Of a DNA stretch of 64,000 nt, positions 8,432 through 17,312 are shown one piece after another. The stretch spans positions 1 through 64,000 of the forward strand of contig JAJEEK010000109.1 in the NCBI GenBank assembly GCA_022821065.1, given 5' to 3'. The notes below the pieces were generated by a model. It saw nothing but the letters and a program-made list of their open reading frames with translations. It did no database searches and was not told the origin of the DNA. This DNA comes from Candidatus Poribacteria bacterium (GTDB taxonomy: Bacteria > Poribacteria > WGA-4E > WGA-3G). A program made the translations under genes and the position numbers. Within the stretch, counting starts at the first letter, position 1. Each line of letters starts with the position of its first letter.

Positions 8432-9787
8432 TTAGGCAGCGGCGATCCAGTTCCCATCTAATGCCCCTAAGGTGACGCGCTGAATCTGATTAATAGCACT
8501 TTCTGGAGCATCGACGAGGACGGGGAGGTAGTTGTCCGTAAAACCGGCGAGGCGGTTGCTTTCACCTTCTCTGCTCGCTTCAATCAGGACGGTCTTCTGT
8601 TTCCCAAGCATCCGTTGTCGAAACGCTGTGTTGAGGCGTTCGCCGAGTGTAATCATCTCTTGGCTCCGTGCAGCAGAGATGTGTGGTGATACCTGATCCG
8701 GGTAGGTCGATGCGGGTGTCCCTTTGCGAGGAGAATAACGAAACACATGCAGTTGACTGAAGCCGATATCTTCAACGAATCGGCACGATTCATCAAAGTG
8801 TTCATCCGTTTCGCCGGGAAATCCTACCATAATATCGGTGGTAATCCCGACATCATCGCCGAAGACACGCCTTAGATTCTCAACGAGATGTGCAAAATCT
8901 GTTGTTGTGTAACGCCGACGCATCTGTCGCAATACCGCGTCCGAACCGGCTTGTAGTGGGAGGTGGAAGTGCGGCATGCATTTCGGTAGTGCTGCCATCC
9001 GTTCACCGAGTGTATCTGGGAAATACATCGGCTCAATCGAACTGAAACGGATGCGTTCGATACCTTCAATGTCGTGGATATGCGCTAAAATATCGGCAAT
9101 ATCTCTATCTCGACCGGTATCCATACCGTAGGCACCGAGGTGCACACCAGTGATGACGATTTCCTTGATGCCACTATCCGCAATGCGCTGTGCTTCTTCG
9201 GCGATGTCATCAAGTGGACGACTTGTCATCCGACCTCGCACGTAAGGGATGATGCAGTAGGTACAGAAAGCACTGCATCCGTCTTGAACCTTGATAAGTG
9301 CGCGCGTGCGCTTGCCTGCATCGCTAACACCTGTGCTGAAGCGTGCGTGTTCACGGATAGCGTCGTGTTGTATGGGTTCTATTGAGAGAAGCGGGTTCGA
9401 CGTGTGAGGAACCGTCTCCGTTACGGATGGCGTTTCGGCATGCAATAGGTCCAGGTAGTGCTGGAAATCTGCTTTTTCACGGTTACCGAAAACGAACGAT
9501 ACACCCGGTATGTCTTCAATTGTCTCACGGTCGCTTTCAGCATAGCAGCCGGTAACGAGCACCTTCGCGTTTGGATGTTGTCGAATGGCTCTCCGAATCG
9601 CTTGCCGGGCTTTCTGATCGGCGACATTTGTTACTGTGCAAGTGTTGATAAGATAAAGGTCTGCCTGCTGACGTGAACCCTCGTCGTCAAGGACAGTATA
9701 TCCGTTGCGCTGGAGTGTCTCACGCATCGATTGCGTATCGTATTGGTTTGCCTTGCATCCCATCGTAATCAGTTTTGCAGTTTTCAT
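8432..9787 (-). CDS. mtaB: tRNA (N6-threonylcarbamoyladenosine(37)) methylthiotransferase MtaB
   Basis: A radical-SAM enzyme converting t6A37 to ms2t6A37 in ANN-decoding tRNAs. Starting at the ATG at 9787 the protein has 451 residues and opens MKTAKLITMGCKANQYDTQS. The UPF0004 domain cysteines are Cys11, Cys50 and Cys81; the radical-SAM motif is Cys171-x3-Cys175-x2-Cys178 (CSAFCTYC). A TRAM-like segment forms the last 60 residues. GCKANQ rather than GCQMN favours MtaB over MiaB/RimO. The frame is open to 9892, but that extension is Lys/Thr-rich and has no family match; no clear ribosome-binding site precedes either start. Confidence 0.93.
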   Translation of the reverse strand: MKTAKLITMGCKANQYDTQSMRETLQRNGYTVLDDEGSRQQADLYLINTCTVTNVADQKARQAIRRAIRQHPNAKVLVTGCYAESDRETIEDIPGVSFVFGNREKADFQHYLDLLHAETPSVTETVPHTSNPLLSIEPIQHDAIREHARFSTGVSDAGKRTRALIKVQDGCSAFCTYCIIPYVRGRMTSRPLDDIAEEAQRIADSGIKEIVITGVHLGAYGMDTGRDRDIADILAHIHDIEGIERIRFSSIEPMYFPDTLGERMAALPKCMPHFHLPLQAGSDAVLRQMRRRYTTTDFAHLVENLRRVFGDDVGITTDIMVGFPGETDEHFDESCRFVEDIGFSQLHVFRYSPRKGTPASTYPDQVSPHISAARSQEMITLGERLNTAFRQRMLGKQKTVLIEASREGESNRLAGFTDNYLPVLVDAPESAINQIQRVTLGALDGNWIAAA

Positions 9788-9983
9788 GAGTTTTTTTAAA
9801 GTGTATTCACAGTTGGTGTCTTCAGATGTACATTTCGCTAGAGAGGTACTAACCTTGCCTATTTTCAAGTAAATATTATACCCAGTTTTCAACTGAATTG
9901 CAAATGGTATTGCTTAGCTTTCCTACTAAAATTTTGTTAGTTCGTAGTTGGGAAACCATTTATTGACCCTCATAGTTGTATGA

Positions 9984-10075
9984 CGTGCGATGAATCGCAC
10001 GACTACAAACATAATCACTTGTAGGATAGAGAGTTGGAGTAGGGCAGGAAGATAGGCGGGTACTGAGCCCCGCCT
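9984..10075. repeat. two short intergenic palindromes
   Basis: CGTGCGAT/ATCGCACG at 9984-9991 and 9994-10001 (loop GA), flanked by TTGTA/TACAA-like ends. A second hairpin is AGGCGGG at 10054-10060 with CCCGCCT at 10069-10075. Both belong to the GC-armed palindrome type found in several gaps of this window. They lie in the 299 bases between mtaB and the oxidoreductase, and may act as terminators or REP-like elements. Confidence 0.6.
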
Positions 10076-10086
10076 TGAAGAGAGGT

Positions 10087-11058
10087 TTATGATAGTTCGA
10101 CCGATTTGCCGGTGCGTGCACATTCGTAGATCGCCATGTTGAGTGCGACAGAGCGTCTGCCTTCATAGCCGTCAACTGCCGGTGATGCGCCATCGTTGAT
10201 AACACGGATTGCATCTTCAATCACATTATTCGGATAAGGCGGAAGTTCGATTTCCGGTTCATCGTCGTCGGCAAACTCCCACATATTCGGTCCAAGGCCG
10301 ATGATGCCTTTTTCACCGTGGATCTGAATCATTGAGACGTTACCACCCGGATACGTTGTCGTTGTCAAGACGTGTCCAAGCGCACCACTTTCAAATTCGA
10401 GGATCGCCGAAGTCATATCCTCAGTTTCACAGTTTTCGTGGTCATAGACATCGAAGTGTGCACCAATGATCCGTTTGACGGGACCCATAAACCAGAGCAT
10501 GAGGTCGATGTAATGCACGCCTTGGTTCATGATAGAACCACCGCCATCGAGTTCCCACGTGCCGTGCCAACCGACGTAGTAACTATCCGGACGTTTCCAT
10601 TTCATGCGGAGTTCACATAGGAGAGGTCTACCGATAGCCCCGGTCGCGAGTGCCTGCTGGATCCGACGGTTATGCGTCCCGTAACGATTGCCGAAGTCCA
10701 CAAGCAGTTTGACATCGTTGTCTTCACAGGTTTTGATGAGGGAATTGCAATTTTCGACGCTGACATCCATAGGTTTTGTCGTGATAACGTGTTTACCGCG
10801 GCGTGCCGCTTCTTCCCCGAATTTTCCGTGGAGTCCACTCGGTGTCATAATCATTGCTACATCGATGTCATCGCGGTCAAACATCTCAAGCGCATCGCCG
10901 TGGCTCTCGCAACCGAAACGTTCTTCAGCCGCCTTGCGCCGATCTTCAACGAGATCCGCTACAGCGACAAGTTCTGCACCCTCGGTTTCGTGAACCATAC
11001 CGGATCGGTTCATACCCATACCTAAACCGACAACGCCAAAACGTAGATTTTTAGCCAT
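10087..11058 (-). CDS. Gfo/Idh/MocA family oxidoreductase
   Basis: 323 residues. An N-terminal Rossmann fold opens LRFGVVGLGMGMNRSGMVHE and is followed by the PSGLHGKFGEEAARRGKHVI and TTKPMD catalytic-Lys region (the family EKP position reads TKP). The C-terminal alpha/beta domain carries GGGSIMNQGVHYIDLMLWFMGPV, the usual GGG-x-x-D/N-x-G-x-H-x-x-D signature. These enzymes oxidise or reduce sugars, inositols and related polyols with NAD(P). AAAAGGAG lies 8 bases ahead of the ATG. It is divergent from the ASPIC/FG-GAP gene. The substrate cannot be told from sequence. Confidence 0.92.
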   Translation of the reverse strand: MAKNLRFGVVGLGMGMNRSGMVHETEGAELVAVADLVEDRRKAAEERFGCESHGDALEMFDRDDIDVAMIMTPSGLHGKFGEEAARRGKHVITTKPMDVSVENCNSLIKTCEDNDVKLLVDFGNRYGTHNRRIQQALATGAIGRPLLCELRMKWKRPDSYYVGWHGTWELDGGGSIMNQGVHYIDLMLWFMGPVKRIIGAHFDVYDHENCETEDMTSAILEFESGALGHVLTTTTYPGGNVSMIQIHGEKGIIGLGPNMWEFADDDEPEIELPPYPNNVIEDAIRVINDGASPAVDGYEGRRSVALNMAIYECARTGKSVELS

Positions 11059-11109
11059 TATATTTTCTCCTTTTATTGTTGACTGACAACTATTATAGCA
11101 TATACAAAG

Positions 11110-12774
11110 ATGATGTGTTACAAAAAATTGAAACCACGTACATTCGGATTGCTACTGACGGGCGTTGTCTTTTACGCTGTGCTTTACCCTTATGGACCAT
11201 ACGCAGATAGCATCCGTTTCTCCGACATAACGGCGGAACTCGGTGTCGAATTTCGTCATGTAAACGGTGAGAGTGGACAGAAATACTTCATTGAACCCAT
11301 CGGCAGCGGGGTTGTCCTCTTCGATTTTGACAACGACAGCGATTTGGATCTCTATCTCATCAACGGTAGCGACCTACTCGGACGAACTTCGTCAGTCGTA
11401 CCGACAAACCGACTCTACCGTAACGATGGCGATACCTTCACCGATGTGACAACACAAGCAGCCGTTGGGGATACAGGCTACGGATTAGGGGGTTGCGTCG
11501 GTGATTACAACAACGATGGGTTTACCGACCTTTATGTAACAAATTACGGTCTAAATGTCCTGTATCGGAACAATGGAGACGGCACTTTTACAGATGTCAC
11601 CGAGTCCACTGGGATCGCCGGAAATCAGTTCAGTAGCGGGTGTGCTTTCGTAGATATTGATGCCGACGGTTACTTGGATCTCTATGTCGTCAACTATGTC
11701 CAATTTGATCTGGAGACAACCCCTGAATGCACTCGGCAGGGGATACGGACGTATTGTACACCGGAGGTACTGCAAGGGGCTGCGGATATTCTCTACCGAA
11801 ACAGCGGGGACGGCACTTTCATAGATATAACGGCGGAGGCAGGCATCAGCGGCGGAAATGGGAAAGGGTTAGGGGTCGTCTGCGGTGATGTCGATAACGA
11901 TGGCGATGTGGATATTTTTGTTGCCAACGATACCACGCCGAATTTTCTGTATTTGAACGCCAGCGACGCCGCTATTAAGATGACAGAGGACGCGCTTTTC
12001 GCCGGTGTCGCACTCAGCGAGGAGGGACGCGCCTACAGCGGAATGGGTGCTAACCTCGGCGATTTCGATAACGACGGCTATCTCGATATCGTCATCACAA
12101 ATTTTCAGGACCAGACGAATAGCCTCTATCACAACGCACAGAGCGGTTTTTTTAACGAGGTGAGTTTCGCCAAAGGGATCGGCGAAAAGAGCCTCCGCTA
12201 CCTGGCGTGGGGTGTCGATTTCGTCGATTTTAACAATGACCGTTGGTTAGACCTGTTCGTTGCGAACGGTCACTTGGACGATAATATCGCCGAGATTGAT
12301 CCGATTGGCACTTACGCACAGCCGAACCAACTTTTTCTCAGCAACGGGGGTGTCAGTTTTGAGGCGGCTGCTGACGCGGCAATCGCAGTTCAAAAAGTGA
12401 GTCGTGGCACAGCATTCGGTGATATAGATAATGATGGCGATATGGATATCGTTGTCTCTAATCTCAAAGATACACCGACAGTTTTACGAAATGATGGCGG
12501 CAACGCATCGCAGTGGCTGCAAGTCAAGTTGATCGGTACACACTGTAATCGCGATGCAATTGGTGCGCGGGTAGTCCTTGTTTCCGGCGACGTGACACAG
12601 ACCCGTGAAGTCAAAAGCGGCTCAGGCTACCTCAGCCAGAACGATCTCCGTCTACACTTCGGATTAGGTAACGCGACACGGGTTGATACCTTGACAGTGC
12701 GATGGCTCTGTGGCAAAGTCCAAACTTTACAGAACATTGAAACGAACCGGGTGCTTGTCATTTCTGAGGAGTAG
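11110..12774 (+). CDS. secreted FG-GAP/VCBS and ASPIC/UnbV domain protein (CRTAC1-like)
   Basis: 554 residues. The N-terminus has a hydrophobic export signal (about residues 11-30, FGLLLTGVVFYAVLYPYGPY). The body is an integrin-like beta-propeller with calcium-binding DFDNDSDLDLYLIN, DYNNDGFTDLYVTN, DIDADGYLDLYVVN, DVDNDGDVDIFVAN, DFDNDGYLDIVITN and DIDNDGDMDIVVSN loops. The last 80 residues (GARVVLVSGD...EVKSGSGYLSQ...LHFGLGNA) are the ASPIC/UnbV domain. Likely extracellular or periplasmic and calcium-dependent; ligand unknown. Two adjacent ATGs at 11110 lack a strong ribosome-binding site. Convergent with the PhyH gene, with 8 bases between the stops. Confidence 0.9.
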   Translation: MMCYKKLKPRTFGLLLTGVVFYAVLYPYGPYADSIRFSDITAELGVEFRHVNGESGQKYFIEPIGSGVVLFDFDNDSDLDLYLINGSDLLGRTSSVVPTNRLYRNDGDTFTDVTTQAAVGDTGYGLGGCVGDYNNDGFTDLYVTNYGLNVLYRNNGDGTFTDVTESTGIAGNQFSSGCAFVDIDADGYLDLYVVNYVQFDLETTPECTRQGIRTYCTPEVLQGAADILYRNSGDGTFIDITAEAGISGGNGKGLGVVCGDVDNDGDVDIFVANDTTPNFLYLNASDAAIKMTEDALFAGVALSEEGRAYSGMGANLGDFDNDGYLDIVITNFQDQTNSLYHNAQSGFFNEVSFAKGIGEKSLRYLAWGVDFVDFNNDRWLDLFVANGHLDDNIAEIDPIGTYAQPNQLFLSNGGVSFEAAADAAIAVQKVSRGTAFGDIDNDGDMDIVVSNLKDTPTVLRNDGGNASQWLQVKLIGTHCNRDAIGARVVLVSGDVTQTREVKSGSGYLSQNDLRLHFGLGNATRVDTLTVRWLCGKVQTLQNIETNRVLVISEE

Positions 12775-12782
12775 TGCTTTCG

Positions 12783-13697
12783 CTAGGGTGCTGCGTAATC
12801 GTCTGGATTGTTCTTCCGCCAATTCGGGAGGTACCCGTCCGCGTGTCCGAATCCATAAGAGGGTCCGATTTGGTTCACGCTTGACCAGGGCCACGCTTGT
12901 CCACCGATGAGACGGAATTCGTCTCCCTTACCGCATAGCCAATAGAATATGTGTGCGACGTATCTCGCCACACCGTGTCCGCCATATTCGGCTGTCTGAA
13001 AATCGAAATCAGGTTCCTGCTGCCAATCGCGTGTCGGTGGTACTGTTCGCCAGTAGCTGTATTTCAGCATGTGCCGCAATCCTTCCGCTGAGGATTCACC
13101 ACGCCGATGGAGAATGCTCTGTGAGTGGATAACGAAAGACCCCGCAGGGCCCTCACTTGAAACGCCTTTCTCGTTTATATCTCGGCTTGTTGAGTGGATA
13201 TGCGAACCCGGCAGCAGTTCTGTCGGACCCAATTCTAACGGTGTATCTTGCGGGAAATAGAATACCTCGAGAAAGTTGATTTCGGGACCGAACACGTGGT
13301 CGGCATCGTGATGCCACCCTTGCGCTGGCATCGGACACTCGACGCGATGGTTACTGACCAATACGGGTAACCCGACGTTCTTGCCGAGCAGTGAACGCAA
13401 CGCACCGGCGAGTTCACGATTCAACAGCACATGCTCAATGTACCAATCTTCCAATAGAATAGAACTCGGTTCATGTGTATCCCGAATCCGTTCTAAATCG
13501 GCGTGCGTCATACCTTTCGGGATAAAGCACGGATTGATCGGCACATCGCCGTTGAGATAGTCGAACGTCCGCTGGTTAATTTCATCTGGGACAACCCCTT
13601 GAAGTTGTAGGTAGCCGTCCCGACAAAATTGCAGCACCTCTGTATCGGTAAGCGTCGGTTCGCAGTCGAAGGTGCGATTTACTTCGTCGTATGTCAT
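12783..13697 (-). CDS. phytanoyl-CoA dioxygenase (PhyH) family protein
   Basis: About 304 residues; a 2-oxoglutarate/Fe(II) oxygenase fold. The iron-binding His-x-Asp is GWHHDADHVFGPE, the distal His lies in ILHRRGESSAEGLRHMLKYSYWR, and the nearby Arg would hold 2-oxoglutarate. The ATG at 13697 is chosen because AAGGGAAT lies about 7 bases ahead; the frame extends to 13727 but that would overlap the DUF4411 gene. It is one of three PhyH paralogs in the window (others at 16073 and 24989). The family hydroxylates diverse small molecules, and the substrate is not predictable here. Confidence 0.9.
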   Translation of the reverse strand: MTYDEVNRTFDCEPTLTDTEVLQFCRDGYLQLQGVVPDEINQRTFDYLNGDVPINPCFIPKGMTHADLERIRDTHEPSSILLEDWYIEHVLLNRELAGALRSLLGKNVGLPVLVSNHRVECPMPAQGWHHDADHVFGPEINFLEVFYFPQDTPLELGPTELLPGSHIHSTSRDINEKGVSSEGPAGSFVIHSQSILHRRGESSAEGLRHMLKYSYWRTVPPTRDWQQEPDFDFQTAEYGGHGVARYVAHIFYWLCGKGDEFRLIGGQAWPWSSVNQIGPSYGFGHADGYLPNWRKNNPDDYAAP

Positions 13698-13714
13698 TGT
13701 TAATTCCCTTAAAG

Positions 13715-14185
13715 TTAGAAGGTCCAACCCTCTCTTTCCATGAATCCTTGCAGATTTGTCCAGTCCACATCAAAATGCCTGCAGATGTTTGGAACTTTTG
13801 CAGCAAGCGGTCTTTCACTTTCTTGTGTAACGACACAATAGTCCATAACCTTTGCTTGAGCAACAACGAACGGATCCGCGAAAGGATTATTTCCCAACTG
13901 TGTTCTATCCGGCAGCGATGCTTTGAAATGTGGCACGGAAAATATTTCTTTGACCAATTGCGTTACTGCTGGACTTGGCGTAACAAATATATTTTTCTGG
14001 AGTTCTATCCATTCGATTAAGTGATCTTCAGCCGCATTTCTATCCGATTCTCTGTGAACTTCACGCACAGAAATTATTTTGCCATTTTCTACCGCCTGAT
14101 TAAATGCTTCCCAAAAACGTGGAAATTGCTCTGGATAGTAGTGCCCCATTACTATGAAACAATTTGTGTCAAATACGTAAGCCAT
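13715..14185 (-). CDS. DUF4411 PIN-type toxin
   Basis: 156 residues. It opens MAYVFDTNCFIVMGHYYPEQ, where the DTN motif gives the first PIN aspartate; further acids lie in VREVHRESDR and NPFADPFVVAQAK, the usual DUF4411 pattern. It is the predicted RNase toxin of a two-gene module with the Xre/ImmA gene upstream. The ATG shares a base with the preceding stop (TAATG at 14183-14187), so translation is coupled. A toxin lying downstream of its regulator is the usual order for this family. Confidence 0.88.
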   Translation of the reverse strand: MAYVFDTNCFIVMGHYYPEQFPRFWEAFNQAVENGKIISVREVHRESDRNAAEDHLIEWIELQKNIFVTPSPAVTQLVKEIFSVPHFKASLPDRTQLGNNPFADPFVVAQAKVMDYCVVTQESERPLAAKVPNICRHFDVDWTNLQGFMEREGWTF

Positions 14186-15378
14186 TAATGGAGAACCTTT
14201 CTCAATAGGCGATCTTCTAACTGAGGTAAGTGTTTAACTTTCACGTTCAGATGTTCTGCAAGTTGTTCAACGGAACAATGTCCATCACGATATTTTCCAA
14301 ACGCGAGTTCCATAAATCTGTACCCCAAATACGCTGCGCGAGTGTTGTAATAGCTCCCGCCACTTGAGGTTGTTCTATCTGTTCTTTTGCGTTTGTAATC
14401 TTCAGTCCATTGATTCATCTTTTCCCAATAATACCGTTGTGTAAGAATACCTTTTTTGACTAACTTCAGTAAGATAACCGGACGGCTCACTTTATAGTGA
14501 TTTGCCAATTCTTCTATCGCATCATCATCGTAAATGGAGTAATTGAGACGAGTGTTCAGATCGTCAGATGGAACTAGAAATTCAGCGGCAAATTGATCGC
14601 AAAAATCTTCAATTTCTTTAGAAGTTAACTTAGTACTACGTATGATACCACCGCTAAAGGCATTACTGCGAAAAATACCGCTTCGTGTGATGCCATTCTC
14701 ACCTATTAAAAGGTGCGCTAACTCATGAAAGAGTGAGAATATCTGTCGCACTAGGGGTCTACTGTTGTTTAAGTAAATCACCGGAAATTCATCATGAACA
14801 AGGCAAAAACCGTCAACTGAGTCGTCTTGGAATGCGTCCTTAAAAACAAAAATGCCTGCTTCTTCGATGCTATCCCGCCAATTTTCAAATGCCTCTGCTG
14901 CAGTACTCCACTCCGCTTGTGTATTAACGTCTATATCCAAGTAAATCCGAGTTTGTTGTGCTAATGCTGCAACTGATTTAGCAGATTTCGCCTGCAGATC
15001 ACGGAAAAGTTTCTTTTCCGATGGATTTGTCCCGAGATTTAATTCCATTAAGGAAAGTTGCCTTGCATAAGCCTGTCTCAACAGAATATGGATTTGTGGC
15101 TCCAACGGAGTATTATCAGAACTTCGTAACGCAAGATTTTCAGCTATATTCGGTTCTTCGGGAGGTTCTGGAAAAAAGAAAAGGGCGATGGGACGCTTGT
15201 ATTTATCTGCTAATTTCTCGAGTTGAATATAAGTCGGCGCGCATTCCCCTGATTCCCAATCGTTGACGATTGAGGCCTCTTTTCTCAAAAACGCAGCGAT
15301 CGCTTCTACGGTGTACCCAGAACGTTCGCGCGCCCATTTAAGAATGTCGGGGTTGATCCCATTAATGTATTCAGCCAT
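14185..15378 (-). CDS. Xre-type HTH plus ImmA/IrrE metallopeptidase (COG2856) antitoxin/regulator
   Basis: 397 residues. The N-terminal helix-turn-helix (about residues 10-65) contains VEAIAAFLRKEASIVNDWES. The central ImmA/IrrE peptidase domain has the zinc motif HELAH (SLFHELAHLLIG) and a downstream FCDQFAAEFLVPSD acid-bearing helix. The C-terminal 100 residues are of unknown role. Xre-COG2856 proteins paired with PIN proteins are a described class of toxin-antitoxin modules. The peptidase suggests that cleavage of a repressor, or of itself, relieves repression. It starts about 72 bases from the MITE-like element at 15451-15572, which therefore lies in its promoter region. Confidence 0.92.
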   Translation of the reverse strand: MAEYINGINPDILKWARERSGYTVEAIAAFLRKEASIVNDWESGECAPTYIQLEKLADKYKRPIALFFFPEPPEEPNIAENLALRSSDNTPLEPQIHILLRQAYARQLSLMELNLGTNPSEKKLFRDLQAKSAKSVAALAQQTRIYLDIDVNTQAEWSTAAEAFENWRDSIEEAGIFVFKDAFQDDSVDGFCLVHDEFPVIYLNNSRPLVRQIFSLFHELAHLLIGENGITRSGIFRSNAFSGGIIRSTKLTSKEIEDFCDQFAAEFLVPSDDLNTRLNYSIYDDDAIEELANHYKVSRPVILLKLVKKGILTQRYYWEKMNQWTEDYKRKRTDRTTSSGGSYYNTRAAYLGYRFMELAFGKYRDGHCSVEQLAEHLNVKVKHLPQLEDRLLRKVLH

Positions 15379-15450
15379 GACGGTAATCTCAATATCTTAG
15401 ACAGGGAATCTTGTGAGACAAATTGATTCAGTCCTGAGTTTTATTATCTA

Positions 15451-15572
15451 TAGGACTTACGCAATTTTGACTGCAGCCTGTTCTGTTAGATGAAATTTCT
15501 CGGAAAACATAGCGTTTTAGTGGCACAAACTATGAAGTTTGTGCTACAAAAGAGCAACATGCGTAAGTCCTA
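15451..15572. mobile_element. MITE-like element with 13-bp terminal inverted repeats
   Basis: The 122-base element starts TAGGACTTACGCA (15451-15463) and ends with its exact reverse complement TGCGTAAGTCCTA (15560-15572). ATCTA flanks both sides directly (15446-15450 and 15573-15577), a likely 5-bp target duplication. An internal hairpin, GCACAAACT (15523-15531) with AGTTTGTGC (15536-15544), fills the right half. It has no coding capacity, so it would need a transposase in trans. It lies in the 273-base gap between the Xre/ImmA and GNAT genes. Confidence 0.8.
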
Positions 15573-15651
15573 ATCTATTAACAAACAACACTACCTTGAT
15601 ATATAATAACATTAATAAAGAATCTGTGTCAAATGTACTGTGAATTATGGA

Positions 15652-16059
15652 TTATCTTTCCATTCTATAGACACCGACTCTGAAGCCGTATCGCTTGTAA
15701 AAGGCGACAGCATCTTCATTGTGGGCAAGTACATCCAATCTGACTTTCTTATCTGTCCATACGTTCTCATATAGCCAATCAAGAAGCTGCGTAGCGATAC
15801 CTTTTCGTCGATGTGTTCTGTCCACATACAATTGCCGCATATAGTAGTGTCCGCCGTCATCTCTGTATAGACAATACGCGATAATATGTCCGTTTTTTCT
15901 CACTATATAGCAGATATAGTCGGTTGCCAACCACGCTCTCATCCGTTCAGTGAGTTCCGCTATGTCCATCGGATTCGGGTGCCGTTCGTCCTCAATAAGA
16001 TGTTTGTTCAGTTTGGCGAGGACATCGGCATCAGTGAGTTCTGCTTTAACGATTTCCAT
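15652..16059 (-). CDS. GNAT family N-acetyltransferase
   Basis: 135 residues, a single GNAT domain. The acetyl-CoA pyrophosphate loop is seen as RTHRRKGIATQLLDWLYENV (motif A, R/Q-x-x-G-x-G/A), preceded by the MRQLYVD beta strand, and followed by LDVLAHNEDAVAFYKRYGFRVGVYRMER, the typical C-terminal end. Substrate unknown. It lies 13 bases downstream of the PhyH gene at 16073, probably in one transcript. Confidence 0.93.
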   Translation of the reverse strand: MEIVKAELTDADVLAKLNKHLIEDERHPNPMDIAELTERMRAWLATDYICYIVRKNGHIIAYCLYRDDGGHYYMRQLYVDRTHRRKGIATQLLDWLYENVWTDKKVRLDVLAHNEDAVAFYKRYGFRVGVYRMER

Positions 16060-16072
16060 TGCACTATCCCGA

Positions 16073-16882
16073 TCACGTCAACGTCACGCTATCCTGTTTG
16101 ACAAGTTCTTTCATTTTCCACGCTGATTCATAAGCCGCCAATGCCTTCGTCTCAGGCGAGAGTCGTTCCATAACTTCCGGTGGAAAGGCTTCTCGGACAC
16201 CGCGCTCGTCCTGAAAAAACTGTGTCTTATACCGCAGAATCAAGAACCGTCGATCCCGGTCTTCGGGTTTCCAAACAAGCACACCGTGTGTCAGCATCTC
16301 GGTGATAATCACAACATCTCCCGCTTTCGGCGTTACATTGACGAGTGCGGGATGGAGTGGCACATCAAGATTATCGGGTTCAGGGAAAAATAGGTTCTCA
16401 GGACGTTCAAACCCGCTTTTATGGGATCCGGGTAAAACAATCAAACCGCCATCCCCCGGATAGACATCCGTGAAATAGAAAAACACAACGATGTCATTCG
16501 TGAAGATACGATCATTTTTGACCTCATACCGTCGCGTCCAGCGGAAGCCTTCCCGTGCACAATGCAGCGGTGTCATTTCCTTACGTTCGTGTGTATTCAC
16601 AACAAGCGACCCACGATTAAAACGCGGTTTGTTGAAAGTCAGTGCCTTGATGATGGGCCATGTCGCAGGATGCAGTGTCAACGCTTCGAGCGATTTATCC
16701 GCTGAAAACCCGTTTGAAAAACCTTCACCACCACTGCTAATTCCGGGGGGCAATTCATCTGGCGATGCTTGGACAAGCCGTTCAATGGCTGCCTGCGCGT
16801 TACTAAGTTCTTCCGGTGTGAGAACGTTCTCTAAATGCAAATAGCCGCGCAGGTCAAAGAGATATTTCTGTTTTGGTGTCAT
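16073..16882 (-). CDS. phytanoyl-CoA dioxygenase (PhyH) family protein
   Basis: 269 residues. It opens MTPKQKYLFDLRGYLHLENV, the classic PhyH start. The iron-site His is in MTPLHCAREGFRW (an H-x-A/D-type variant: the expected Asp is not obvious, see findings), and the second His is in VVIITEMLTHGVLVWKP, followed by the Arg-rich RDRRFLILRYKTQFF that would bind 2-oxoglutarate. GGDGGLIVLPGSHKSGF-like sequence (PGDGGLIVLPGSH) is the family's conserved turn. GAGGG precedes the ATG. It forms a likely operon with the GNAT gene. Confidence 0.9.
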   Translation of the reverse strand: MTPKQKYLFDLRGYLHLENVLTPEELSNAQAAIERLVQASPDELPPGISSGGEGFSNGFSADKSLEALTLHPATWPIIKALTFNKPRFNRGSLVVNTHERKEMTPLHCAREGFRWTRRYEVKNDRIFTNDIVVFFYFTDVYPGDGGLIVLPGSHKSGFERPENLFFPEPDNLDVPLHPALVNVTPKAGDVVIITEMLTHGVLVWKPEDRDRRFLILRYKTQFFQDERGVREAFPPEVMERLSPETKALAAYESAWKMKELVKQDSVTLT

Positions 16883-16935
16883 GTCTGTCCCTCAGCCGGA
16901 TAAGGTTATCTTTTTCCTAAACATAATATAAAGGT

Positions 16936-16964
16936 TTGCTTTAAATATCAAGATAATTTACAAT
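16936..16964 (+). promoter_or_regulatory. sigma70-type promoter for mntA-hepT
   Basis: TTGCTT at 16936-16941, 17 bases, then TACAAT at 16959-16964. The surrounding segment (about 16931-16967) is nearly identical to the promoter region of the VapBC-like pair at 18525-18563. The start codon is at 17001. Confidence 0.6.
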
Positions 16965-17000
16965 ACTAATGTCAAACAGTAAATTAAGGAGGGATTTGAC

Positions 17001-17312
17001 GTGGAAAATCAAGCAATTCTTAACAAGCGTCTTATTAAACAGACCCTTCTGGAAAATCGCGAGACGCTCAGGAAATACCGGGTTAAACGCATTGGACTGT
17101 TTGGATCTTACGCCCGAGAAACAGCAACAGCTGAAAGCGACATCGATCTTCTCGTTGAACTTGAAAGACTGACTTTTGACGATTACATGGGATTGGCTGT
17201 TTTTCTGGAAGATCTATTTAAGAAGGACATTGACCTTGTGACACCCACATCCATCAAACCGGGTTACAAACCGTATATAGAAAAAGAGATAGAATATGTC
17301 TCGGAACTATAA
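17001..17312 (+). CDS. mntA: MntA-like nucleotidyltransferase antitoxin
   Basis: 103 residues. The minimal nucleotidyltransferase motif is intact: IGLFGSYARETATAESDIDLLVELE, i.e. G-S-x9-D-x-D. In characterised MNT/HEPN modules this enzyme AMPylates the tyrosine of the HepT toxin and thereby neutralises it. GTG start at 17001 with AAGGAGG at 16986-16992. It overlaps hepT by 17 bases (17296-17312). Confidence 0.9.
   Translation: MENQAILNKRLIKQTLLENRETLRKYRVKRIGLFGSYARETATAESDIDLLVELERLTFDDYMGLAVFLEDLFKKDIDLVTPTSIKPGYKPYIEKEIEYVSEL

Noticed and set aside
9788..9892. N-terminal extension of mtaB
   Set aside because: The 35 extra residues do not resemble the family, which begins at M-K-T-A-K-L-I-T-M-G-C.
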